The notes below the pieces were generated by a model, which was not told the origin of the DNA, did not search any database, and was given only the letters and a program-made list of their open reading frames with translations. Made by a program: the position numbers and the translations under genes. A stretch of DNA of 64,000 nt, taken from the NCBI GenBank assembly GCA_041390465.1, contig JAWKPW010000011.1:1-64000 (forward strand), in the 5' to 3' direction. The DNA comes from JAABRU01 sp041390465. Its GTDB lineage: Bacteria > Desulfobacterota > Desulfobacteria > Desulfobacterales > Desulfococcaceae. Shown in pieces: positions 56,747 through 64,000 of the stretch (its first letter is position 1; each line of letters opens with the position of its first letter).

Positions 56747-57180
56747 ACTGAGCAATGTTATGCCGGTGCCCCCATTGATTTGCGGCAATGCCTTCCTTTT
56801 TTCACAGCGGGTCAGATCACCTGACACTGTCTTCCCTTCCGGGATTCCGGTTTGTTTTTGGTTCTTTTCTCTGTGACAATATCACAATCTCTTCGGATTT
56901 TTCCGCCCCGGAACCAGAGGCGGATCAGCGGATTTGACCCCCTGCCGTTTTTTCAGACAGAAAAATCTCTGTGTCCTCTGTGATACCGGTTCCCCATTGA
57001 AAACATGCTTATGTTTGGATCAAATCAGTGTCGATTCGGTATGAAAACCTCTGTGTTCCCTGTGGGAAAGAAAACGGCAGCGGGGCAGATCGACTGGCAA
57101 TGTCATCCCTGAATCCTGCAGATCCATGACCTTATCAAATGCCGGCTTTCCGGAAATGACGGAAAAACCGCTGTGCTTCC
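56747..57180. other. Intergenic region between convergent genes, repeat fragments
   Basis: About 430 bp. It includes a short ATACCGGTTCCCCATTGAAA element (56981-57043) and two pieces of the GGGGCA-terminal family (near 56925 and 57075-57115); no gene. Confidence 0.5.
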
Positions 57181-59289
57181 TCAATAAAGTTCAAAATCAG
57201 AATCTTTGACCGGAGCATGATGATTGTCCTCATCCAGGGCAAGATGCCCTGTTTTTGCAGGGACAGTTCCCTGTCTGTATCTGTCATGCTTTTTTTCCGC
57301 ATCCCTTTTCTCACTGATATGCAGAATCCTGTATCCGGAATGACTGCTTTTTCCCTCCCCGTATTCATCCTGCCCGTCATTCCCCCTGCCATATCCGCTC
57401 TTTCCGGATCTGCTGTCATCCACTTTGAAAAATGCCACAGCTCTGTTCAGATATTCAGCCTGTCCCGCCAGATTTTCAGAAGTGGAGGCCATTTCCTCGG
57501 ACACAGAGGTGTTCTGCTGAATGACCTCATCAAGCTGCTGCACAGCTTTGTTGATCTGTGCCGCGCCTGTGTCCTGCTCTGCACAGGCTGCATTGATTTC
57601 CTGCACCAGTTCCGCAGTCCTGCGGATATCCGGCACAATTTTTTCCAGCATTTCGCCTGCTTTTCTTGCAATGGACACGCTTGAGGCCGAAAGAGAGGCG
57701 ATTTCATTCGCGGAAATCTGACACCGTTCAGCCAGTTTCCGCACTTCCGAGGCCACAACGGCAAAACCCTTTCCGCTTTCTCCGGCGCGCGCTGCCTCGA
57801 CAGCGGCATTCAGGGCCAGCAGATCTGTTCTGCGGGCAATATCCTCAATGACCGATATTTTCTGCGCGATATTTTCCATGGCCGCAACCGTTTCAGCCAC
57901 GGCTTTGCCGCCTTCCACAGCATCTTCGGCAGATTTGCGGGCAATCTTTTCCGTCTGCATGGCATTGTCCGCATTCTGCCGGATATTGGAGGCCATCTGC
58001 TCAATGGATGCGGACACCTCTTCTGCGGCAGATGCCTGCTCCGATGCACCCTGGGACATTTCTTCTGCACCGGCACTGAGTTCCTGACTGCCGGTGGCCA
58101 CATTTCGCGCGGCAGTCTTGACATCCGCAACCACAGCGCGCAGGCCCTGCACCATTTCCTTGAGAGCATCGGCCAGCATTCCCACCTCATCCTTCTGATC
58201 CACATCAATGCGGGCAGTAAGATCCCCGGCCGCAACTTTTTTGGCAAAATCCACACCCCTGATCATGGGAGAGACAATGTTCCGGGTGATAAAAAATGCA
58301 ATAACAATCCCGAAGATCAGGGCAAAAAACAGACCGAAAATCATCACATTCGAGGCAGAGGAAAGGGCATTCACGGTTTCGCCTGCCACGTCCAGGGAAT
58401 GCTCCATGGCTTTGTCCGCTGTGCTTTTTGCCTCTGCCAGCACTCTGTCTGCTGCAATTCCCCTTTTCCGGTTCAAATCCTCAAGTCTGAGCCATGATTC
58501 CCGCAGAGTGCTCATGGCTGTCCGGTATTCTTCTGCGGCCCCCCTTATTTTGTCAATGGCTGCGATATTGCTGTCTGTTCTGGTGATTTTTCTGATTTGA
58601 TCCATTTTTCTGTCTGCATCACCAAAGTGCTTTATCGCGTCTTGCAGGATTTCCGGTTTCCGGATTGCCTGCGCCTTGAAATTGGCCACCCGGATTTCAT
58701 TGATCAGATCCATGATCTCATTTATTGCTGATACTTTCAGCACACGTTCAGACAGTTCTGACGCCTCGGCCTTTGCTGCGATTTCCTCTTTCATCATCCG
58801 GTTCTGATCCGCAAGAAAATCAGAAGCATTTTTCAGCAGCATATCTGCGGAACTGTCCATCTCAGACCGCATTTTGCTTATTTTTTCATTTTCCTGCACT
58901 GTCTCGCCCACCAGTTTTTCATATTCATCCACAGCCTGTTTCATATTTCGGAGAGCTTCGGCCAGCTTTTCCAGATGTGAAGACCGGTTTTGCAGTTCTG
59001 CTGCACGCTCCAAATGTTCCTTCACCGATTCCATCTGCTTCAGACCTGTTTCCAGATAAACCTTTTCCTGGCTGAGCGCATATCCCCGCATCTGATACAT
59101 GGTGTTAAGGGAAGCCCGTTCCAGGTCATTGGATACCGCAAGTTCCGGTATATATTCATCGGAAAGTATTTCGGACTGGATTTTCACCCCGTTCATTTTC
59201 CACACAGCCAGCCCGCCAAGTATGCTGGCAATGACAATCAGAATGCCGAATCCCATGCCGATTTTCACACTCAGACTGAGATTTTTCAT
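57181..59289 (-). CDS. Methyl-accepting chemotaxis protein with helical sensor domain
   Basis: A 702-residue chemoreceptor with AGGAGGT before the ATG. Membrane segments at about 9-30 and 316-337 enclose a 285-residue all-helical periplasmic domain rich in Glu/Lys/Ala (HBM or four-helix type). HAMP follows (about 338-392), then the signalling domain with hairpin tip IEDIARRTDLLALNAAVEAA then RAGESGKGFAVVASEVRKLA. A long hydrophilic tail ends in DSDFELY, resembling the xWExF-type tether to which CheR and CheB dock. It could report ligands bound by the binding proteins encoded upstream. Intact, unlike the receptor at 4945-6687. Confidence 0.9.
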   Translation of the reverse strand: MKNLSLSVKIGMGFGILIVIASILGGLAVWKMNGVKIQSEILSDEYIPELAVSNDLERASLNTMYQMRGYALSQEKVYLETGLKQMESVKEHLERAAELQNRSSHLEKLAEALRNMKQAVDEYEKLVGETVQENEKISKMRSEMDSSADMLLKNASDFLADQNRMMKEEIAAKAEASELSERVLKVSAINEIMDLINEIRVANFKAQAIRKPEILQDAIKHFGDADRKMDQIRKITRTDSNIAAIDKIRGAAEEYRTAMSTLRESWLRLEDLNRKRGIAADRVLAEAKSTADKAMEHSLDVAGETVNALSSASNVMIFGLFFALIFGIVIAFFITRNIVSPMIRGVDFAKKVAAGDLTARIDVDQKDEVGMLADALKEMVQGLRAVVADVKTAARNVATGSQELSAGAEEMSQGASEQASAAEEVSASIEQMASNIRQNADNAMQTEKIARKSAEDAVEGGKAVAETVAAMENIAQKISVIEDIARRTDLLALNAAVEAARAGESGKGFAVVASEVRKLAERCQISANEIASLSASSVSIARKAGEMLEKIVPDIRRTAELVQEINAACAEQDTGAAQINKAVQQLDEVIQQNTSVSEEMASTSENLAGQAEYLNRAVAFFKVDDSRSGKSGYGRGNDGQDEYGEGKSSHSGYRILHISEKRDAEKKHDRYRQGTVPAKTGHLALDEDNHHAPVKDSDFELY

Positions 59290-59451
59290 CAGGTTACCTC
59301 CTTATTTTTTTGCGAAGAAGAAACTGTTTCCCTGCCAAACCTTTTTCCCTCTCTGAAAAAACGACACCTGTTTTTTCAGAACCCTCTTTTTGCCATGTTT
59401 TGTGCGTTTTGTCCAGAAAACCTTTTCAGGCAATCCGTGTGAACATACAAC

Positions 59452-59480
59452 TTGCACAGAAAAGGCAAGTGTGATATATT
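59452..59480 (+). promoter_or_regulatory. Promoter placed directly at a start codon
   Basis: TTGCAC at 59452-59457 and TATATT at 59475-59480, spacer 17 bp. The predicted start of transcription (about 59487) is within two or three bases of the ATG at 59489. Confidence 0.5.
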
Positions 59481-59488
59481 CAAAAATT

Positions 59489-59821
59489 ATGAAACAATAT
59501 ATCATAGATGAACTCAGATATCAGGATTTTGAGAAAATAAAAGCCTATTTGGATGAAAACTTCGGTGCGTCCGGGGTGGACAATCTGTACTGGATTCCCC
59601 TTAATCCGGAACTGCTTACACCTGTGCAGGCGGAACATGCGGACTGTCATCCCCTGTGTTTTGCCTTGGAACTTGCGGAAAACAGCGTGTCCTGCGAACT
59701 GCTGATCCGCACCCGGAACCGGATGCGCTGTGACTGCATGGGATATGCCAATGCGCAGCAGCGCAACTGGATTATGGACTGCATGGATGCCATATTGGAG
59801 AAGCTGGACATCCGTATCTGA
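59489..59821 (+). CDS. Conserved small protein of unknown function
   Basis: A 110-residue cytoplasmic protein starting MKQYIIDELRYQDFEKIKAY. It resembles a conserved Desulfobacterota family of unknown role: WIPLNPELLTPVQAEHADCH, then CELLIRTRNRMRCDCMGYAN and IRI at the end. Four cysteines (CHPLC, CDC) could bind metal. No Shine-Dalgarno sequence precedes the ATG and the promoter -10 ends eight bases upstream, so the mRNA may be leaderless. RNase J follows 92 bp later on the same strand. Confidence 0.75.
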   Translation: MKQYIIDELRYQDFEKIKAYLDENFGASGVDNLYWIPLNPELLTPVQAEHADCHPLCFALELAENSVSCELLIRTRNRMRCDCMGYANAQQRNWIMDCMDAILEKLDIRI

Positions 59822-59913
59822 GGCTGTCCGATGATGTGTTCCGAAATCACAGGCCAAAGAAAGCTCGGCACAACGTAGCACTGAGGAAAAAGAAAGTTTC
59901 AGAGGACCCTGAC

Positions 59914-61549
59914 GATGCTCACCGGTTATTCCGCTGGGAGGATTGGGAGGATCGGTCTCAACATGATGGTTGTGGGATAGAGACACTGATCATTGTTGAT
60001 GCGGGGCTGATGTTCCCCGAGGATTACATGCTGGGCGTGGATCTGGTCATTCCGGACATGGATTATATCCGCCGGAACAAATCCAGAGTGGCCAGAATTG
60101 TTCTCACCCATGCCCTCAGAACCATATCAGACTCTGCCCTTCCTTCTGCACTTAGAAGAATCAATGTGCCGGTGTATGGAACGCCTTTTACAATGGGCGT
60201 GGTCCGGCACAAACTGGAGGAGCATGGCTTTCTGTTTCCATTTGATTTGCGGGAAATCCGGCCCGGTCAGCGTCACCTTTTATCGGTGACGTCGATGGAC
60301 ATTATCCGGGTGGGGCACAGCGTGGTGGATGGCATTGCGGTCGCGATCCACTACACATATGGGGCTGGTGATTCACGCGGAACAAAATCAGTCACACGGC
60401 CATTGATGACATGTTGATCCCGGATGTGTGAACAAATTCGCTTTGTGCGGAGAAGAGGGGTGCTGGCTCTGCTTTCGGATTCCACCAATGTGGAAAGGAT
60501 ACACCATCTCTGACCGGGAAATTGGGGAAAGTCTGCGCCAGATCTTTTCCCGCCGCGGGAACCTTTCATTGTGGCCTGTTTGCATCAGCATTTCCCGGAT
60601 TCAGCAGATCGTGGACGTGCCGGGAACAGGGCAACAGATTGTCTTCAACGGCAGAAGCATTGAGGTTACCTCCCAGATGGCAAAGAGCTCGGCTATCTCC
60701 AGGTCCCGATGACATGGAATTGACATTCAGTCTGTGGAAGATTTTCCGGATTCCCGCATCATCATCATCACCACCGGCAGTCAGGGGGAACCCATGTCCG
60801 CCCTTGCCCGGATGTCAACGGGAATTCACAAGCAGATCCGCATCCGGCAGGGGGATACCGTGATTCTTTCCTCCAAGTTCATTCCCGGAAATGAAAAGGC
60901 CATTGCCAAGATCATCAACAACCTCTACCGCCGGGGCGCAGATGTGATTTATGAAAAAATCTCAGCCATCCATGTGTCCGGCCATGCCTTCCGCGAGGAA
61001 CTGAAACTGATGATCAACCTGACCCGGCCCCGTTATTTTATTCCCATTCACGGCGAATACCGGCATCTGGTGCTTCATGCACGGCTGGCTGAGGATATGG
61101 GCATCCCCCGCGAAAATGTCCTTCTGGCTGAAAACGGGCAGGTCATTGAATTTGACGAAAACGGGGGCAGGATCCGGGAAAGCATTCCCACCGGACGGAT
61201 TCTGGTGGACGGAAAAGGGATCGGGGATGTGGGCATGAGCCTTCTGAAAGAGCGCAGAGCCCTGTCTGAAGACGGATTCGTGGCTGTGACTCTGGCCTTT
61301 GACGAGGAAACCGGCATTGTCATGTACGGGCCGGAAATCATTTCCCGCGGCTTTGTGTTTGAAAACGAAACCGGTCATCTGCTCGATGATGCCATCTGTG
61401 TCGTTCTGGAGGCCATAGAAGACATTGGGCCTGACACCAAAGAGCGGATTGAGAAAATACGCGCCAGAATTCAGGGGGATCTGCGGAAATATTTCAATTT
61501 CACCATCCGGCGCAAACCTGTCATTCTGCCCTTTATTGTGGAAGTGTGA
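59914..61549 (+). pseudogene. rnj: Ribonuclease J, N-terminal half frameshifted
   Basis: From the inferred start 59914 (AGAGGA ahead) the metallo-beta-lactamase half is legible only across changing frames: VIPLGGLGG, IGLNMMVVG, TLIIVDAGLMFPEDYML and GVDLVIPDMDYIRRNKSRVA. The motif HxHxDH is lost: after VLTHA the sequence reads LRTISDSALPS with both indel and substitutions. Frames also change at about 60280, 60360, 60440 and 60600-60735. From 60740 everything is clean: IIIITTGSQGEPMSALARM, FIPGNEKAIAKIINNLYRRG, VSGHAFREELKLMI and IPIHGEYRHLVLHARLAEDM, through to the C-terminal dimer domain. Intact RNase J is a 5'-3' exo/endoribonuclease of about 550 residues. As printed it would be inactive; sequence error must be excluded first. 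Confidence 0.78.
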
Positions 61550-61601
61550 CAAATTTAAGGCGATTTCCGCAAAAGAACACCCCTCAGAGAACATCCCCCA
61601 G

Positions 61602-61630
61602 ATTTGACAACTTTCCAAAAGTTGTCAAAT
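61602..61630. repeat. 29-bp palindrome, copy 6 of 6
   Basis: ATTTGACAACTTTCCAAAAG then TTGTCAAAT, 53 bp after the RNase J stop and 57 bp before the ACP start. Confidence 0.85.
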
Positions 61631-61686
61631 CTTGCATGAATCGCATTGTAAACAATTAACAACAGGCAGGCGATAAGACTGACGCC

Positions 61687-61950
61687 ATGAATACAGCGGA
61701 ACTCAAAACAAAACTCAAAAAAATCATTGTGGAGGAACTGAACCTCAGAGATATCGAACCCGAAGATATCAAAGATGATGATCTCCTTTTCAGTGACCGA
61801 TTCGGTCTGGATTCCATTGATGCCGTGGAACTGGTTTTTCAGATCAAAGAGCATTTTGGCGTGGAAATCAGGAACATGAACGAAGGACGCCCTGCACTGC
61901 AGTCCGTCAGCACCCTTGCCGCGTTCATTGAGAAACGGCTTGGCGCATGA
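61687..61950 (+). CDS. Acyl carrier protein
   Basis: An 87-residue acidic four-helix protein. GLDSIDAVELVFQIKEHFGV at about 39-58 contains the DSx motif whose Ser receives phosphopantetheine. The last codons overlap the next start (ATGA), so carrier protein and ketosynthase are translationally coupled. The operon context indicates a dedicated carrier for a specialised type II pathway, not the housekeeping AcpP. Confidence 0.92.
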   Translation: MNTAELKTKLKKIIVEELNLRDIEPEDIKDDDLLFSDRFGLDSIDAVELVFQIKEHFGVEIRNMNEGRPALQSVSTLAAFIEKRLGA

Positions 61951-63149
61951 AAAAACTCCCCCCTGTGGCCATCAGCGGAATGGGATGCCTGTGCGCGGCC
62001 GGTCTGAATGTGAAAGAGTGCACAGATTTTCTTTTCAGAGGCAAACGCTTTCCGGCCCCGCCCAAATCATTTGCGGACTGTCAGTCTCTGAGCCATCCGG
62101 TTTTTGAAATCACAAAGGATTTTTTTCAGGCTGCAAATTTCCAGCACAAAGAAGTCCCCCGCACCAGTGCGCTGGCTCTGACAGCCGCGGCTGAGGCCAT
62201 CCGGGATGCAGGCATTTCACGGGAACTGCTGCGCCAGAAACGGGTGGGTGTATGTCTGGGAACCAATGTCAGCGGCGGCCTGAGCGGCAGATTTCTGGAG
62301 CATTTCCGGACACCGGAAAGCGATCCCTATATTCTGCCTGTGCATCGCTATGGCGGAGGCAATCCCGCTGTTCATATTGCCAGAGAATTCAGCCTTTCCG
62401 GCCCTTTTCAGACTGTGGTCAATGCCTGTTCCGCAGGCGGCGATGCCATTGGTCTGGCAGCGGCCTGGATCCGGCTGGGGCTTTGCGATGCCGTGCTAGC
62501 GGGCGGTGCGGATGCTTTGTATGAAATCACCTATTTCGGTTTTATGTCTCTGATGAACAGCGACACAGAACCGTGCAAACCCTTTGACGTCCGGCGGAAC
62601 GGACTGAATCTGGGAGAAAGAGCCGCCATCATGCTGCTGGAATCTGAAGAGATGCTCACAGAAAGGGAGAAATCTCCCAGAGCATTGCTTATGGGTTACG
62701 GCTCCGCGAGTGACGCTCATCATCTGACTGCTCCGCACCCGGACGGCAGAGGTTTGCGTTTTGCCATTGAAGAGGCCATGAAATCCGGCGGTGCAATGCC
62801 GCCGGATTTGGCTTTTGCCAATGCTCACGGCACAGGAACACGGGACAATGATCGGATTGAATCCCAGGTCTTTGCCGATCTGTTTCCGAAAATCCCCTTT
62901 TTGTCCACCAAAGGATATACGGGCCACACTTTGGGCGCGGCAGGAGCCATTGAAGCCGTGTTTACCGCTGTTTGCCTCGAGCAGGGACGGATTCCGGCCA
63001 GCGCGGGGTTCTCAGAGGCTGACCCGGAACTTCCCGCGTCACCTGTGCGGGAAAATACAAAGATTTCCGGCACCACTGCCCTGTCTGACACACTGGCCTT
63101 TGGCGGAAACAATGCTGTGCTGATTCTGGGCGCGGGAGACCGGAAATGA
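61947..63149 (+). CDS. Beta-ketoacyl-ACP synthase (KS-alpha type)
   Basis: A 400-residue condensing enzyme. Catalytic triad: Cys161 in VVNACSAGGD, His294 in AHGTGTRDND and His327 in GYTGHTLGAAG. The fold is complete (VAISGMGCLCAAGLN at the start; TLAFGGNNAVLIL at the end). It extends acyl chains bound to the ACP encoded just upstream. It resembles FabF/aryl-polyene-type ketosynthases more than FabF of primary metabolism by its partner gene (below). ATGA overlaps with both neighbours show one operon. Confidence 0.92.
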   Translation: MKKLPPVAISGMGCLCAAGLNVKECTDFLFRGKRFPAPPKSFADCQSLSHPVFEITKDFFQAANFQHKEVPRTSALALTAAAEAIRDAGISRELLRQKRVGVCLGTNVSGGLSGRFLEHFRTPESDPYILPVHRYGGGNPAVHIAREFSLSGPFQTVVNACSAGGDAIGLAAAWIRLGLCDAVLAGGADALYEITYFGFMSLMNSDTEPCKPFDVRRNGLNLGERAAIMLLESEEMLTEREKSPRALLMGYGSASDAHHLTAPHPDGRGLRFAIEEAMKSGGAMPPDLAFANAHGTGTRDNDRIESQVFADLFPKIPFLSTKGYTGHTLGAAGAIEAVFTAVCLEQGRIPASAGFSEADPELPASPVRENTKISGTTALSDTLAFGGNNAVLILGAGDRK

Positions 63150-64000
63150 AAATTGCGATGGCGGGCATTGGTGTGGCAGGCGGATTCGGCTGCGGTCTGT
63201 CTGCGCTGCGTTCGGCTCTGGAAAGCGGAAAGGTGCTGCCGCAGATCACAACCGTGCATTCGGCAAAAGGTGACATGGAAGTTCCGGCCCTGCTGGCCGA
63301 TACCGCCCGGATTTCGGATTTCATTCCTGAAAAGGCCCTGCGCAGAAATGATCACTATACCCGCCTGGCCCTGCTGGGCTGTTTTCTGGCATTGGAAGAT
63401 GCAGGGCTGAGGAACGCCAATCTGAACCGGATGGGGATTATTGTGGCAACCGGTCTGGGTTCCACCTGCAATACCCTGGATTTTGAAAATATTGTGGAGG
63501 GAAACAACGCAATCTGCTCCCCCACCCGTTTTTCCAATTCGGTTCACAACGCGGCAGCCGCGCATATTTCCATTTTTCTCAACGCGTGCGGTCCCAATCT
63601 TTCCATCAATCAGTTTGACATGTCTCTGCCCTCAGCCATAATGGCAGCCGGCTGCTGGCTGCGGGAAGGACGCACGGAAATTGTACTGGTGGGGGGAGTG
63701 GATGAATTTTCCAATGTCATGGCCTATTACAGACATAACTGTTGTGCACGGGATGGAAAATTCCGGGTTCCCGTGGGAGAGGGCTGCGCGTTTTTTGTGC
63801 TTACTGCCAGACCGGAACTGGCCCGGTACGGATATATCAGCGAAGCTGCTGTGGGAAACGCGGAAAAAGGGAAAATCCCGGTTCCGGATGATGCTGCGGT
63901 GCTTTGTGAGCGGGAATCATACCGGAAAGACAGAAAAGTCTATGAACGGCATCTGGCAAAAAATCAGCCGGTTGCATCCTTTTCTCATTTGTACGGAAAT
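63146..64000 (+). CDS. Ketosynthase-like chain-length-factor protein, partial
   Basis: The frame runs off the window after 285 codons. It is a thiolase-fold ketosynthase paralogue (MAGIGVAGGFGCGLSALRSA; ATGLGSTCNTLDFEN; RFSNSVHNAAAAHISIFLNA) but the active-site Cys is missing: where KS enzymes have ACS, this has NQFDMSLPSAIMAAGCWLRE. Such KS-beta or chain length factor subunits pair with the active ketosynthase in type II polyketide and aryl polyene synthesis. The downstream part of the pathway is outside the window. Confidence 0.85.
   Translation, partial: MKIAMAGIGVAGGFGCGLSALRSALESGKVLPQITTVHSAKGDMEVPALLADTARISDFIPEKALRRNDHYTRLALLGCFLALEDAGLRNANLNRMGIIVATGLGSTCNTLDFENIVEGNNAICSPTRFSNSVHNAAAAHISIFLNACGPNLSINQFDMSLPSAIMAAGCWLREGRTEIVLVGGVDEFSNVMAYYRHNCCARDGKFRVPVGEGCAFFVLTARPELARYGYISEAAVGNAEKGKIPVPDDAAVLCERESYRKDRKVYERHLAKNQPVASFSHLYGN

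Noticed and set aside
59914..60740. Programmed frameshifting in RNase J
   Set aside because: There are at least five frame changes without slippery heptamers and with active-site substitutions; error or decay is far simpler.
1..64000. tRNA, rRNA or other structured RNA genes
   Set aside because: No cloverleaf with GGTTCRA-type arm, rRNA core sequence, tmRNA or RNase P signature was seen by eye; a covariance search could still find small ones.

Overview
The window looks like part of a large, repeat-rich chromosome of a Desulfobacterota bacterium, probably a Desulfobacteraceae/Desulfonema-type sulfate reducer. This is inferred from protein families (KdnB-type alcohol dehydrogenase, filamentous-haemagglutinin/CHAT exoprotein, metacaspase, many chemoreceptor and partner-switch parts), roughly even base composition and several families of dispersed palindromic repeats. 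Species cannot be fixed from the sequence alone. No rRNA, tRNA or CRISPR array was seen.

Layout. 0-7.5 kb: an exported NAD+-dependent DNA ligase running off the left edge, a membrane protein, then a minus-strand signalling block of a chemoreceptor, an HsbR-like REC-PAS-PP2C-HATPase protein and a STAS anti-anti-sigma protein; the first two are heavily frameshifted. A tandem ACT protein follows. 7.8-18.7 kb: MetF-like reductase, thiamine-type ABC genes (thiB, thiP), a ModE-like regulator, a YbhG/YbhF/YbhR-type efflux set with an orphan HicB inside it, an ABC ATPase with compensating indels, and a gamma carbonic anhydrase. 19-28 kb: fused YejF-type ATPase and YejA-type peptide-binding protein, separated by a broken type ISP-like restriction-modification gene and a universal stress protein. 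28.4-35.2 kb: a giant GlmS-like protein next to KdnB (8-amino-Kdo pathway), a VapBC-like pair, a small basic protein and a YhaM-like exoribonuclease.

35.6-51.9 kb is a surface/caspase-like region: a 2163-residue exported protein whose 35 beta-propeller blades fall into 14+14+7 separated by Calx-beta-like domains, a DUF389 membrane protein, a two-partner-secretion-TPR-CHAT protease, a bactofilin, a radical SAM enzyme and a type I metacaspase with a peptidoglycan-binding domain. 52.3-59.3 kb is a sensory region with three substrate-binding-type proteins (one fused to a receiver domain in the cytoplasm), an NlpC/P60-like protein lacking the catalytic Cys, and a chemoreceptor, but no permease or ATPase. 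59.5-64 kb holds a conserved small gene, a damaged RNase J, and the start of a type II fatty acid/polyketide-like operon (ACP, ketosynthase, second ketosynthase without the active Cys) running off the right edge.

Two themes cross the window. First, intergenic space is largely built from repeats: a 29-bp palindrome (6 copies), MITE-like elements with ATACCGATTC termini, and near-identical AAAACCGGATTTTT hairpins. Second, reading-frame damage is confined to short patches with sharp edges inside otherwise perfect conserved genes, which suggests either local consensus errors or real decay; raw reads would be needed to decide.
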